A stretch of DNA of 64,000 nt from Cristatella mucedo (lineage: Eukaryota; Bryozoa; Phylactolaemata; Cristatellidae): the NCBI GenBank assembly GCA_009760855.2, contig WPIO01000037.1, forward strand, positions 1,477,501-1,541,500, written 5' to 3'. Under the pieces are notes generated by a model that was not told the origin of the DNA, did not search any database, and saw nothing but the letters and a program-made list of their open reading frames with translations. This document shows positions 48,475 through 60,835 of this stretch, piece by piece (the first letter of the stretch is position 1; each line of letters starts with the position of its first letter). The position numbers and the translations under genes are program-made.

Positions 48475-48638
48475 CAGACCCGATACTAGGTAAGGCAGTT
48501 GCTTTTCACGACCTTGGCCCCGAGATCGTGGGTTCGAATCCTGCTGTGGGCGATCCTTTATCGCTACTGGAGGGGGTGGTGATAGCCGTAAAGGTGCTTC
48601 TGTCGCTATACAAAAGAGGCTGTTAAATCAGCTAGTAT
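48475..48638 (+). mobile_element. SINE-2 (tRNA-derived)
   Basis: The head ends at box B GGGTTCGAATCC; then GGGCGATCCTTTATCGCTAC, TAGCCGTAAAGG and GAGGCTGTTAAATCAGCTAG with a T-rich end. Confidence 0.88.
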
Positions 48639-48806
48639 TTTTTTTCATTCCACTTCCTGCACCAGTCCTGCAATCTTGCTTGGCATTTCAACTCAAATGA
48701 GAAATAGCCCATGCTACTTCAGTCACTCCTCTGCTCTGGGCACTGAGTCAACCTGGCTGGTCGCTCTCCACTTATCAGCAGCTAGTGGTGAATGGTTGTC
48801 TGGTCT

Positions 48807-48940
<134 letters not shown>

Positions 48941-49378
48941 ACTACCAGACTCGGTCTTGAAAAATAGTTAAGCTGGCTTCTTCCAATGCCATCCCACTGA
49001 GTTCGTGGTGCGGCATGTCCGTCGAGTGAGAAGTGGAACGGATGGCGGAGGCTATGCCCGGGTAGGAATGCGGTCGTGTGAATGCAGCTTTGCCATAGCA
49101 GGCAAGGCAGTGCAGCCGGTGCAACCTGCTTATCGGAGGTTTGCCAGAGTTTGGACTGGCGTCTCGGTCGAAGTCTAACGTCGTCGATCCATTATCGGCA
49201 CCGTATTGTACTGCAGAGGGAGGGAGCAGCAGGCCTCGCCTAGCTGCTCGACACAGGCCTCAAACGCTAAGCTCGGGTCTTTTTCTCAAATAATGATTGC
49301 TGATTTCTTTGTGATTTCGGTCGGCTTCAGTGGGCTTCGCAATCCAGAGCTGCAGTGCCCGAGCATCTGCCATCCACT

Positions 49379-49490
49379 AAATAATAATAATAATAATAAT
49401 AATAATACATTTGTATAGCACTCTCGGAGAGCTAATCTTTCTCTCTCACTGGCTCTCTTTGCACACCTTGCACATGCTGTAGAATAGAAG
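49379..49490 (-). mobile_element. LINE/SINE tail fragment, antisense
   Basis: (AAT)n, then TACATTTGTATAGCACTCTC. Too short to assign to one family. Confidence 0.55.
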
Positions 49491-50369
49491 TCGATATCGC
49501 CATCTTTTAGTTTTACGAGGTGCCCATGCCACCGTCATTCCAGTCGTTTCTGCATCCGTTTGCTGTTCACTCGGCACCATTTTGAGCGCGAGCTGGCGGA
49601 GCGCTCAAGCCATTCCTCCATTCCACATTGGTGCAGCAGCCGATTGACAGAGCTGCTTCCGGGTCCGTGCCGGACGTTGACGTGGCTGCAATGGCTACCC
49701 AATGACGTCGAAGCGCTCGAGCTGCTTCACATCGTGGGGGGGAGAGGGTGACCTCAGACCACGACTCTTCCCCTCGGGGGCCCCCCCCCGAGGTCGAAGT
49801 CCCCCTTTAGTCAAGCAGCGTCAAGAGTTGGCCGTTGGAGTGGGGCAAGCGAATGCTGTGTCTGCACATGCATCACAAGCCTCGAGCCGAAAGTAGAGAT
49901 CAAACTGGCTGCTCGGCAGGGGCCTGAGAGGCAGAGTGGAGATGTCGAAGGGTCGACGGAAAATTCAAAGCCAAACTGTCAGACCGAAATTAATGGACTG
50001 TTTATGTTTCGGCCCCCCGGGTTGCAGCTATCGGCCACCCTGCTACAGTAAGGTTTTCCTAAATGGCCACTGGTGGGCACAACAAAGGCCTTCATTCAGA
50101 TGCCAGTGCCTGGCAGACAAACAGTGTGCAGGCCTTCCAAGAAATGTCCTGCAGTATGTGACCACTTGTGTCGCTAGGAAAAATGGCCTGTGCCCTGGAG
50201 GTTCAAGGTCCATCTGAGAAGGTATGGCAATTACAAAAATCAAAGTTGAAGATCGGCTGGTCACTTGCTGTTGCACATTGGACTGGCTGTCCAAGCTGTT
50301 ATGCTGCCCAAATACCCGTTCGACCGCCGACGCATTGCTGTCAGAACCAAATGTACCCTTTCCTGTCTG

Positions 50370-50436
<67 letters not shown>

Positions 50437-50775
50437 TGTAGTGCATGCCCAGTCATGCCCAAATGAGGTCGTTGGGTCTCACGGTGAGGTGCAAGATGTT
50501 TCTCCGTCAGTGGCCTAGTTTCTAGTTCACGGTTTTATCATAAGACACTCGATCGCCTCCACCAGTCAATCATAAGATTCGCCGCTGAGGCCCCGCAGTT
50601 GCTGCTTGCATCTGTGGCTCGTGATCGCGTTTGTTCTAGCACGCTTTTCGGCTGCATCCGCCCACCGCAGTGCTTGCCCAGTTATGCCTGCCTGCCCCAC
50701 CGCTGGTGCTGCATAGCGGAATCGTTTGGCCGAGTCGCTCACATCGATCGCTGCCATCGTTGTCGTGCACTGCAG
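49491..50775. other. Intergenic or intronic spacer before the first resolved CUB exon
   Basis: It contains a (GT)n array at 50370-50428. Short ORFs are present but no domain. An upstream exon of the CUB/LDLa gene should lie somewhere to the left; I could not find one. Confidence 0.4.
50370..50428. repeat. (GT)n microsatellite
   Basis: GT dinucleotide array followed by GCGCGC. Confidence 0.97.
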
Positions 50776-50917
50776 TGAGCTGCTCCGGCGAGGGAAGCTG
50801 CCACGTCACCGCTCAACGCACCGTGTCGAGGGTTTGCTTCACCCGGTCGGTTCCTGCCATTTGTAAGCAGTACAGCATTTGCCCTGCCCGTAATGAAACG
50901 GTCGACATTCACCTGAG
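50776..50917 (+). CDS. Exon: first half of a CUB-like domain
   Basis: 142-nt exon. The acceptor is CACTGCAG (AG at 50774-50775) and the donor CTGAG|GTAAGG (GT at 50918-50919). It enters in phase 1 and leaves in phase 2. It encodes about 47 residues with six Cys, starting near SCSGEGSCHVTAQ and ending NETVDIHL, which fits the start of a CUB module: the Cys near the module start and the beta strand of type 'V-I-L'. CUB domains are extracellular beta-sandwich modules. The exon boundary at the start of the module, in phase 1, is usual for such modules. The domain is divergent, so the name rests on the joined exons and on the LDLa exon that follows. Confidence 0.6.
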
Positions 50918-50927
50918 GTAAGGCTTC

Positions 50928-50931
<4 letters not shown>

Positions 50932-50957
<26 letters not shown>
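50932..50957. repeat. (GCT)n microsatellite
   Basis: Short trinucleotide run just inside the intron after the first CUB exon. Confidence 0.9.
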
Positions 50958-50959
<2 letters not shown>

Positions 50960-50999
50960 GCATTCCTGCTGTACGTGGGTCGCAGCCCAGGGTTGAAGG

Positions 51000-51140
51000 T
51001 ACTCGCTTGTCACAGCCCTAGTCGTGGGGTCGAGCCCTGAAGTGGGCTATCTTTTATTTCCCTACTGCAAGCTGCAGTAATAGCCGTTTAGGCTCCTCTT
51101 CCTGTCGCTGTGTAAATGAAGCTGTTGAATCAGCGCGTTC
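51000..51140 (+). mobile_element. SINE-2, diverged, in intron
   Basis: Box B-like GGGTCGAGCCC, TAGCCGTTTAGG and GCTGTTGAATCAGC ends. Intronic to the CUB/LDLa gene. Confidence 0.7.
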
Positions 51141-51621
51141 AACTTGAATGGCCCGACGAATGCCGACATTAATGTGCAGAATACTCATCTCTGGACGATC
51201 GTCCCTCGCAGTGTCCTTCCGCAGCACGATTCGAGCTCTTGGCAAATTCTCTGCACGTGTCGCTGTGGCCTCGATCGTCTTGGGCTGTGGAAATTTTGGA
51301 GGCTAGCCCTCGGCGTTCCGAGTTCGTCGATGTAGGATTACCCATTGGGGATGCGCCCCAGTCGGAGGTGGGGACCACCAACAGCTGGTCGCTACCCTTG
51401 GCTTCACTGGCCTCAGCCGCCCTAATAGCCGAGCACAAAGCAAAGTGGCTGGCTGCTCCCGGGGCCCCTCAATTGGCCGACAAATGCAAACGCCCGTGTG
51501 GGTACACATTTGCCACAAGTTTGCCACTGTGAGTGTGAGTTAGCTCGGCTCGATCGCATGTCGTCGATGCCTACTCGATCTATGTGCTAGAAAGTGGTGT
51601 CAGAACTGTGTGCACACATTC

Positions 51622-51669
<48 letters not shown>

Positions 51670-53251
51670 GGCCACAGAGCAAATGGTTAGCGTCCGACGC
51701 TTCCGAAGGTTCAGAATTCCTGCAAATGTCGCTATGAGACCGTGATTCGTGCATCGCCGAGGGGATAAGGATGTAGGTGCATTAGTCGAATGTTCGCTTA
51801 AAGGGTAAAATTCGATAAAATCCTGAAAACATTGGTTCGTTGATCGAGCATTTTGTTGGGGGTGGGGTACCTTTTCAAAGACAATCGTGTTAGAAATGTG
51901 ATCGAAGTATTAACGATTTCCTCATAATAGAAAAAATGATTATGCAAACCTTGTCTAATCCGGAAGTAAACCAGAAACAACATACCTGCAAATAAAACCT
52001 GACGATCTCCGCATTGTATGCGACTTGTGTCCCAGTTCTTGAACCTTGGTGCATGGATGTACATGTTTGCAGCCTGTTGGTGTGCATGACTGTGACTTTT
52101 AAACGGCTTAAAGGTTTTTCATTCATTCATTTTTTTCATTTTTCATTGCTTACAGTAAAGCCTTTGTACCTTGTAAATTCTATTGCTTCTTACTGATCCT
52201 TCCTGAAATGTGAGTTCAGCTTTGCTAGCCCATTACTGCAGGAGCTATTTCTTATTTCTGTTGGATAAATGTTGCTACGTGTGTCATCAAAATCCCGGAG
52301 CTTTATTTTCTGCAATCGTGTACATGTATGGCAATACCTATCGAACCGAAATCATAAATAAGCTACTACAGTGATATGCAAGCAGAGCTGAACTCACATT
52401 GAAAAATTGACATTTATTCGTGAAGCAGTGGCTGAGCTATGGAATTTACACTGTACATAAAGCTGTTTTCAAGTCGCAACGATGCATCTCAACATATTGC
52501 AAACACTTACCTCGATGTGCCAAGTTTTATGAAGTTTTCTCACAAGTCGCATACAATGCCGAGCCCGATAAAAATGTATGTGCAGATATGTTGCTTCCTA
52601 TTTGCTTCTGGATTAGACACGGTTAACGTAATCATTTATTTGGAAATCGTCAAAGTTTCTGATCCATGCTGCTGGCATCCTTTCCAGCCAAATCGGTAAG
52701 TGGCCCTAAGTCATGGAACTGCTAGCTTTGTTATTGAGTGAATACTTAATGTCCATAATTTGAGGAGCTGGGATTAGTGAATTAAATGCACTGATACCGA
52801 TGCCAAGTACAACGGCACATCCTGCATCGACCCAGCAACTTCCGACCTCTTTTAAACCGTAGCATAAAATAAAATAAGCGAAGTGCAAGTTACAAGAAAA
52901 CAGTGTGCACAGCATTTTTGTAAGCAGTTCACCACAGGCTGCTTTAGAATAGTAATAAAAATCAAGCCTTTTGAATTGCGTGCTAAGAATTCAGCTCTAG
53001 TCAGGTGCTTTGCAACTCGCTTCGAGAGAAGTAATGACCAATTATTAGTCAATGAAAAGCGACGTATCGTGCTTAGGCAAGCATGCAAAAAAGCACAAAG
53101 TTATCATGCTTAGGCAAACAGGCATGCAAGTTCCCAAAAGACTCGCGGGCTCTAGTTAGTAGAGCCCTGATTAGTAAAACTTGCCCAATCATGCCCCGGT
53201 AAGCAAAGCAAACAGGGAAATGACAGTTCCAATGACGGGGTATGCAAAAGC
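51141..53251. other. Intron sequence, no gene seen
   Basis: It contains a (GA)n array at 51623-51668. The rest holds no recognisable feature. Confidence 0.4.
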
Positions 53252-53326
53252 TTTAGCAAATGTGAAGCGCCTAGAAAGAGAATGGGTTCTCTGAGGGCGC
53301 TTTATCAAGTGCATTATTATTATTAA
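53252..53326 (+). mobile_element. Family A LINE 3' tail, in intron
   Basis: Terminal block (AAGCGCCTAGAAAGAG, GGGCGCTTTATCAAGTGC) and ATT-rich end only. Confidence 0.85.
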
Positions 53327-53605
53327 GTGTGCATCGGCCAAAGCGACATCCCAGCAGGCGGCCACTGTGCGCTTGCCTCGTGTACTCTATAGAGACTTTC
53401 AAATGCGCTTTAGACTTCATGCATGTTCTTAGTAGCCAGCTTCTTGTGTTTGGCGCCAAGCACGAGCCATACCTTAGGGGAACGGCCGGAAGTAAAAGAG
53501 GATGGAGTTTCCGAGTGGTCGGCCGAAATGTCCGGCTACCCTGCTGCCGCGCAGCCCGGAATGTCGTAGTGCTGACTGGAGAAGAAAGAGAGGAAGAGGT
53601 CGTGC

Positions 53606-53668
53606 GTGTGTCTGTGTCTGTGTCTGTCTGTCTGCCTGCCTGTCTGTCTGTCTGTCTGTCTGTCTGCA
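53606..53668. repeat. (TGTC)n-type microsatellite
   Basis: TGTCTG and TGCC/TGTC units. Confidence 0.93.
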
Positions 53669-53782
53669 TGCTTGTGTGTGCCAAGTTGAACCTGCGACTT
53701 ATCATACTTGTCCTGTCCGCTTGTCTAGAGACACAGCTGCACGCCCGCCAGAATGAGACACCCTAGAGAGCCGGAAAGACAG

Positions 53783-53896
<114 letters not shown>

Positions 53897-54467
53897 GGTG
53901 CATCTCAAGCGTTGTAGCTTGCCATAGCTTTCCTTATTCAAGCAGCCGACAGTCCACTCCAGTCCAGTCCTATCCGTCAGCCGTGCTTTCTTGGCAGCCA
54001 ACCGGCCTTCCTGTCGTTCGTTGTGCCATGCATTATTACCAATTGAAATGAGGTTCAAGGTTGATTTGCTTGGTCGCAGCAGACCCGGTCTCGTCACCGA
54101 CGATAGGCTGTCTTTTAGTGTGTCCAGTTCAGCTTGCTTAAGCATGGCTTCAGCAAGCTGAACTGGATACCCTTACTTACCTGTATATGCAGAGTAGTAC
54201 ATGCTTACCCTCCTCCGATGCAGAGGGCAGCACAGTCTAGAATGGAGTTGCTGACGTGCTTGCTTCTCTATCTGCACAGGCGTAGCTTTATCAACCGTTG
54301 CCTGCTTTCAATGCTCTCGTCCAGTGTCTTATGTCACGTTTTTGATGTCACTTGATGTATGTCACGTGACGTATGTCGCGTGATTTTTTGCCTATCGCTC
54401 CGCATGCAATCCATCGTCTTTTGTCGGGCTTATGTGTTTACATTGCATCTCCCGGTCATGTGTTTAG

Positions 54468-54703
54468 CATCCGCTTTTCCACGGCACTGCTGTCGGGTCC
54501 TTGCCGCCTGTGGCTGTCCAATGCCACGCAAAGCTGGCCGTATAGTCTTGTGGCGGACAGCCCCGGAGCGTCCGGCATGTATCGGCATGCGACCATGGGC
54601 AGCGGCAACATCACGATTCAGTACAGATGCGATGGCAGCAGCCCGGAAGCTTCAACTAGTGAAGAAGGCGATGTCCGTCGGCTTGAAGTCGAGTTCTACT
54701 TGG
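54468..54703 (+). CDS. Exon: second half of the CUB-like domain
   Basis: 236-nt exon. The acceptor is GTGTTTAG (AG at 54466-54467), and no other AG occurs in about 140 bp upstream, as expected of a real acceptor. The donor is TTGG|GTATGA (GT at 54704-54705). It enters in phase 2, matching the exit phase of the exon at 50776-50917, and leaves in phase 1. Residues include SGPCRLWLSNAT, YRHATMGSGNITIQYRCDG and RRLEVEFYL, matching the later half of a CUB module: a Cys in mid-domain, the 'S-GN-(I/V)-I-Y/F' strand and a final strand. The exon fits an extracellular protein with N-glycosylation sites (NAT, NIT). Confidence 0.7.
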
Positions 54704-55099
54704 GTATGATGCGTCGGCGCTGCAGTCGCCGAAGGCCGCTGCCTGGCCGGCCGGCCATGTTCAGCGTGGGCAGTTGCTGCCAGCCAGTCAGCGGCCGTCT
54801 GCCAGTCGCGTGCTTTGCTGGCAGCCTTGCTCGGTCACTCAACTCTGGGTTCAAAGGCGCATTGAGCTGTCTCGGAAAATGGCTGTTTTTTGCCACGAGA
54901 TTGCAGTAGCTGTAGGCATGTGTGCATGCTAATCCACCTGCAACGGATTCTGCTGCAAGCGAAGCCGTAGGAGGCCGAACTAGAATCAGGTTTGTCCTGG
55001 TCACCTCTATGCGCCACCTGCCTGCAAACAGGGTCCTCTCAGAAGACTGGTTGCAGAGTCTGGCATGCGATGCAGAATGGCATTATAGAATTTGTTTAA

Positions 55100-55186
<87 letters not shown>

Positions 55187-55756
55187 CCCTCCTTCGGGCT
55201 GTCTCTCCATCATCAATCCCGACCACAATATTTCACGACTTTTCAGCTGCTATGGATGCTGAAACCTTGCTACATTTTGATCAGCGTTTGACCGTCCTTT
55301 TTCGATCTTGTTTGAGAACATGTTTGCCGATCTCTTAGGAGTTGGCAAATATTGAGCAACGGTAACGGTGAAAGTGTCTGCTTTGTTGGCTTGTCAAAGT
55401 TGCTATACGATCTGGCGTCTTATGTTAATGAACCCATCCATCACTGTTTATGCTGTGTAAATGAGTGATTGGAGGTGACTTTTTGTTGTATCTGCCTCGT
55501 GCAGCACAGCGTCTTAACAGAATCCTGCATTCAGACCAGACCGCTCGCAGAGCATACCTGAGCTTACCTGTTACAGACTTAAGTCATCCGTGCCATTTAT
55601 AAGCGGCCTCGTTTCGAGGCGACCTCAACCAGCTGCGCGCTGTGCACACTGTCGTCTGTTGAACGTTTGGCGCATGCATTCTGTGTGGAGTGGCTGTCAG
55701 GATGAAGCCCTCTGACTAGGTCTTTCGAGTGAGGCTGTAACCTGTCTTGCTTGCAG
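54704..55756. other. Intron with (CT)n
   Basis: It contains a CT array at 55106-55180. No other feature recognised. Confidence 0.6.
55106..55180. repeat. (CT)n microsatellite
   Basis: CT dinucleotide array inside the intron. Confidence 0.97.
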
Positions 55757-55897
55757 ATCCTCATTCGCAGCCTCTGTGCAGAACAGCAAACGAAGGCTAT
55801 GGGTGTGACACCACCGGATGTGTGCCCCAGGCATGGCGTTGCAACGGACTGCCCGAATGCAATGACGGCTATGACGAATTCGCCTGCCCAACCACCG
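55757..55897 (+). CDS. Exon: LDL-receptor class A domain
   Basis: 141-nt exon with acceptor TTGCTTGCAG (AG at 55755-55756) and donor ACCG|GTAAGTG (GT at 55898-55899), phase 1 at both ends, hence a symmetrical, shuffle-ready module exon. It codes for one LDLa repeat: six Cys in the order C-8-C-4-C-6-C-5-C-8-C, with the calcium-binding stretch CNDGYDEFAC and the aromatic before it (QAWRCNGLPEC). One Ser of the usual DGSDE is Tyr here. Joined to the preceding exon the split codon is G+AT (Asp). CUB plus LDLa occurs in LRP3/LRP10/LRP12-like receptors, NETO-type and other proteins; I cannot choose between them. Confidence 0.88.
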
Positions 55898-56038
55898 GTA
55901 AGTGTGCTGACTCTAAACTGCTCGAGCTGCACTGCTGAGGCTGATGGATCCCCCGATCTCTACTGACATTTTTTCTTGTGTGGCTTCAAGACATGAGAGC
56001 CGTGGTCGCTAAATGAGGACGATGAGTGCGATATAAGT

Positions 56039-56121
<83 letters not shown>

Positions 56122-56492
56122 GGTGTGTGTCTGTGGGCATGTGCACATTCGCTTATGCATTCTTCGTTATGAACCGTCCCAGTTAGCTTTGGATGCCAAG
56201 GCATGACACCCATTCGTGGCCTGGCAGACGTTTTGTGTGAATCGAATGATGATGGGGACCCGACTCCTGAGTGACCGTGGCCAGCTAGGATAGCCTCAGG
56301 CTATATCAATTGGTTGGAGTGGCTTCATCACTGGCAGGCATTCTCGGTCAGTCAACACATACACATGGTCTCGGTGGCCCCAGAGCTACCCGTTGCCGAT
56401 TTTGCAGGCCCATCAGCTGCTGAAGCTGAGAATTTGTTCTTTCTTCTGCCTTCTCCTGTCCTCCCTTGATTTTCAAAAGGACATGTGAAAAA
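55898..56492. other. Sequence after the LDLa exon, with (GT)n
   Basis: A (GT)n array lies at 56041-56129. No further exon found. Confidence 0.5.
56041..56129. repeat. (GT)n microsatellite
   Basis: GT array with a GGGT interruption at the right. Confidence 0.97.
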
Positions 56493-56645
56493 TATAATTC
56501 ATTTGTATAACTCCCGAGTAAAACTTAATCTCTATCCAGTCTCTTCACTTAATGCCACAGGGCTCGAGCCCACTACCTTGGTCGTAAGGGTGAGCACCTT
56601 GAACTCGGTCGTTAAAGGCAAGCACCTTAGCGCCTGGCTTGACCG
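56493..56645 (-). mobile_element. SINE-1, antisense
   Basis: The tail complement is at the left (TTCATTTGTATAACTCCC), the box B complement GGGCTCGAGCCC near 56550, and a partly duplicated head follows. Confidence 0.78.
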
Positions 56646-57654
56646 GTCGCACGAGCACGATTATTCGAAGTATGCGCCATTCCAGCCTCGTGTATGTACA
56701 CCGATTTGTTTGTTGAACTCACATTTAAATGCCTACGGCCATGAAGCTTTTTACAAAATTTGGTGTTGCAGCCAGCGCGAGGGAGCTGAGACATATACGT
56801 TTGTTGTTTGATCATATCGCATGAGATATTACGTGCCATGTGGACATCTAGGCTCTCCCAATACTTCCAGTCGTGTGCCCCCCCCCCATGCGCTCGTGCC
56901 TCGCATCCGCCATACAGGCTGTGGCTTGAGCTTTGCCGACTGCTAGTAACCTCCCAGTTAGGTACGATCGTGCATGCCTATTATCGTTTCACTATCGTCG
57001 TTCAAATGCATTCCTTGTTGTGGTTGCTTTTGCCATAAAAATAACCTACCGGAAGCAAGCGCAGTGGCCGAAGGTCCTGCATGCTTGGTATTCCCGGCAT
57101 TGTCTCGAGCCATCTCCCTTTAAGTGCTGCTGTGAATAACTCTAATTTCGCGATCATCAGGCCTGCTATAAACCCGGCGGCCCATCTTTTTTTTATGCTA
57201 CTCTTTGTAATTCTCGCTCAGTGTGCAATAAACCCCTAATAATGCATGACGTGATTATTGATGACAATCTCGACCTGTTTGCTTTGACCGAGACCGTGCT
57301 GAAATCGACTAACTGCCCGACCATAGCCAATACTATCCCGACAGACTTCTCCTTCTACCATACCCCTGGCTCAATGAAAACTGGTGGAGGAGTTGCCATT
57401 GTCGCACGTTCTTTCCACGATGTCAAACCATTTGCATTCCCCTCGAAGCAGTGTTTTGAATTCTTTGTTTTGAGTCCCTCCGACAACATGTTGCCACTGA
57501 TGGCAGTAAACTGGTGCCGTCCAGTTACCCAGTCCTCTTTATCTCAGATTTCTCTGATCACTCGTTATGTATGATTTTAAAATTCATTTTGACAACTTGA
57601 ATGATGCTTTAACTGCCGAATCTCATGCACTGACTGACTCATTGTCTCTTTTAT

Positions 57655-58037
57655 ACTGAGCATCTCAAAAAAAGTGAATCGTGATCTGCTGGAATAGGCT
57701 GCCACTTTTATACTGAAGATACTCGGCTGTTTTTGCTGTTTAAACCGTCGGCATCTGCTGTTACTAATAAATTGAGTGCTTGCCTTGCAGACATTCGATC
57801 CTGGATGTCGGAAAATTTCCTTACAGTAAACGACGATTAAACGGAACTGCTACTCATATGACACCCCCAAGTGAACCCATTTGCATGCTGACCCTGTGCA
57901 TGTCACCCCTAACCATGTTATTCATGTTGTTGGTTTATCAAGCATGATATTACACACCATTCAATTGCATTTCCCTTTTCAGCAAATGTAAAGCGCCTAG
58001 AAAGAGATTGAGTTCTCTGAGGGCGCTTTATCAAGTG

Positions 58038-58074
<37 letters not shown>

Positions 58075-58690
58075 GTGTGACTGGACTAGAAGACTTTGCT
58101 CTTCTAATAGGTGTTTCTTTTGTGCGACTCGTAACCGCATGCTCGGAATTTAGGTTTCTCCTTTGACAGCTGCCTAAATTTTGCAAGCTTCGTTAAGATG
58201 ATTGCTTCCACGGCCTGCCTATACATCCGATCCCCATCTAAGATTAGGAGCTATCTTCCCCTGTGGCTTGCAAAATATTTAAACAGCTCCCCGGTTCTGC
58301 TTCGGCTAGATTATTGCAATTCCATTTTGGCTGGGCTACCGAAAAAAGCCCCTCGGCCACTGCAGCTGGTGGTGAATATGGCTGCACGGCTAGTTGACAA
58401 ATCCCAGAAGTTTGACCATGTGTTTCCTTTGCTGAAAGAGCTTGGGTGGCTGCCGGTTGATCAACGGATACAGAGTAAAGTTGTAACGCTGACCTACACG
58501 GCCTGCCATGGCTTAACTACTCTTCTGACTCAGCCATGTTTTTCACTTCTCTTTGTTGCGTGAGATGAAGTCTGTTGGTTACCGAGTGTGTACCAAAAAA
58601 AACTTTCTTATACTTTGACTGCGCTGTGCAAAACTCTGCTTTGTAACACCCTCATAGTCTGTGTGGCTTTTGTGACTTGCAGACAGAGAT
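57655..58690 (+). mobile_element. Family B LINE 3' part nested in the family A-like LINE
   Basis: RT core piece (57690-57860: SAVTNKLSACLADIRSWMS) and C-terminal part (58198-58560: LDYCNSILAGLPKK, LGWLPVDQRIQSKVVTLTY), separated by a family A tail. The usual YADD box is degraded (YTEDT). Confidence 0.78.
57868..58074 (+). mobile_element. Family A LINE tail nested in the family B LINE
   Basis: About 170 bp of 3' untranslated sequence ending in an (ATT)n of 11 units. It is the innermost of three nested elements. Confidence 0.88.
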
Positions 58691-60133
58691 ACATTACTTG
58701 TGGGTCATGTGCATGACCCTACTGACAGCAAGGGTTGCACGTTCAATCAAATATTCTCCCACATGTATATATGATATCATCCCCCATTACTACCAAATTG
58801 TGCTTATCTGACCACATGCGGATCTCATTCAGTCTGCGATGTGTGCCCTGCTCTGCATCCAAACCAATCCGTAAATCGTGAAACCTCAAGACCCTTGACA
58901 TCGTCGATGCTATCTGCACGAGAATATCTTCTTTGCCCCTGCTTCTCAATCCTTCTTCTGACCTGTCATCATTGGGAGAATGTTGCAACACGAAAATAGC
59001 AGCCATGGTTGACGAGTATGCACATCTGACTAAGCGCACCGTGTGTCCTCACCTAGACGTCCTGTGGTTTACCGAAGACATTAAACTAGTCTACTATGCG
59101 AAAGCTTGAGAAAGCATACACAAGATTAGGATTGACTGTCCATTGACAGGCATACGAGGACTGCTGTAGATCATGCCAATCGATCCTAGCAAAGGTCAAG
59201 TCTAGCTTCTATAAAACGTTGAATCACAGATGCGCAATCCAAAAATGCTGGTGTCTACTATCAACCATCTCTTTAACTGCTCCCGGGCTAGCTGCTTACT
59301 TAGTGATCCTTGTGGTGATCATGCTGATCATTTCTCTAGCTTTTTTTGTCAATAAGATAGACAGACAATATCAGAGAGTCCATACCTAAAGTAGCAGCTT
59401 TTGACTTCTATCCCTCAATTCCGTGCAGCACCTCAATGTCTACTACATTCAAGGAGGCAACGAGTGACGTCGTCCTGAAGCTCATGTCCCGGTCAAAGAA
59501 GACAGCTTGTCCTCCAGAGCCTATCCCCACTGTCCTGCTTCTACAATGCATAGATCTGCTGCTAACTTGCATAAATAATATAGTAAATATGTCCTCAACC
59601 TCAGGTCACGTCCTTGCACCTTTCATTGTGGCTGTAGTTAGGCCGGGAATTAGGAAAGCAACACCAGACCAAGAGAACTTGATTGTGAATCTTGTGCTAG
59701 CATGCCTTGCGCGTGTGTATAGATTTGTGCTCGTGAATCGGGTGCATTCTGTGCTGCTGTACATGGTGGTAACATCCTGTGGCTCTGTCTGATCGGCCAT
59801 CGAATTTGTAATGGTGCAATGCACTACGTTGGTCTTGTTTGCCAGGGTGGAATTTGTGCTTTGGCTGCACTTTTCAGCTCCTTGTGGCTCTGTAAGTCTT
59901 TGAGGGGGGATGGGTTGACTGATGCCTGGCGAGCAAGGGATCCCATTGTGCGACTTGTAACCGTTTGGGCGGTGCAATTTATCGGACCTCGTCTGTAAAA
60001 GAGTTCAGTTGGCTGCTCAATGCTTCACCACACACAGCTCCCCGTGGAAAAATGTGAATGTGTCCTGGCAGCGTGCTTGTAATTTGCCTCGTCAGCCATG
60101 CTTGAAAAAATACATACACTATTCGTTTGCCTG

Positions 60134-60240
60134 GAACCCAAAGAAAACTTAATCTCTCTCCCGACCAAGGCTCGAACCCACCCACGACCTCGGTTGTCAA
60201 AAACCAAGTCTTAATCCCCTGGGCCAAACCTAGGTGGCAA
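60134..60240 (-). mobile_element. tRNA-derived SINE, antisense, partial (SINE-1-like)
   Basis: Complement of box B (GGCTCGAACCCACC) and a box A-like complement near 60215; the LINE-like tail is decayed. Confidence 0.6.
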
Positions 60241-60534
60241 GCTCTTAAATGCCTTTATACAGCACATTCGTTAGTCAGTGGTATACTCAGCACATACGTA
60301 GCCCGATTGGCTTTCGCTGCACATCGTGCTGCTCGGCACTTGCTATTTGCCTGCTGCCTGGTCTCAGTGCCTGAGACTCTGTGCTCATTCCCTGCCGCCA
60401 TTGTATGTGGAGCGCCTCTAGGGTATCGGGCTTAAACGCATTGCAGCCCCTGTCTGACGTTGCATTCAGACCCTAGATTTCTGCTTTGATCTGTCACTTG
60501 GTCTTTTCATGGTCCGTGTAGTTATTATTTACAC
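60241..60534. other. Unassigned spacer
   Basis: Nothing recognisable. Confidence 0.4.
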
Positions 60535-60835
60535 ATAGTGTAATGTATCTCCATATGTAGCTAGCTCTCCAATGTGGCTTTTTCCATACCATGCGAAAAA
60601 AAGAAAAGAGAAAGTGTAAAGCAGCAACACGCAACTCACGAAACAAAGAGAAAGTGAGAAGCATAGCAGAATCGCGAGAGCAGTTGAGGGAGTGAGTAGT
60701 TTGGAAGTAGCAGCTCAGGACAGCTGGAAAGGATGTGCCAAAGTCGGTAGCGGGAGAGTGCATGTCGTTGCTTTAAGAATTGTGGAAGTGAGTTGCACAG
60801 TGTGGGACCAGCAGAGCAAAATCTTATGTCACTAA
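60535..60835 (-). mobile_element. Family C LINE 3' fragment, antisense
   Basis: Starts GTGTAATGTATCTCCATATG, with the usual CAAAGAGAAAGTGAGAAGC segment. A substitution or small insertion near 60590-60630 differs from the other copies. Confidence 0.78.

Larger units (their letters stand above)
56820..59685 (+). mobile_element. Decayed family A-like LINE, 5' region to RT start, with nested insertions
   Basis: The leader (SNLPVRYDRACLLSF, SNAFL) is at 56940-57020. The endonuclease N-terminal part (57221-57574: LFALTETVLKS, MKTGGGVAIVARS) reads up to about 57655, is interrupted until about 58690, and resumes with the endonuclease C-terminal part (HVHDPTDSKG), linker and start of RT (59436-59680). 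It stops within the NYRPVS region. Many frameshifts; inactive. Confidence 0.8.

Noticed and set aside
48475-48560. Functional tRNA gene
   Set aside because: Box A and box B are present but no cloverleaf can be closed, and the sequence continues into the repeated SINE-2 body and tail found at other sites.
49936-50217. Cys-rich ORF just upstream of the CUB exon
   Set aside because: The Cys spacing fits neither LDLa nor CUB, and no matched splice sites bracket it.
56015-56040. Second LDLa end (NEDDEC)
   Set aside because: Only the acidic end is present; the upstream Cys pattern and an acceptor are missing.
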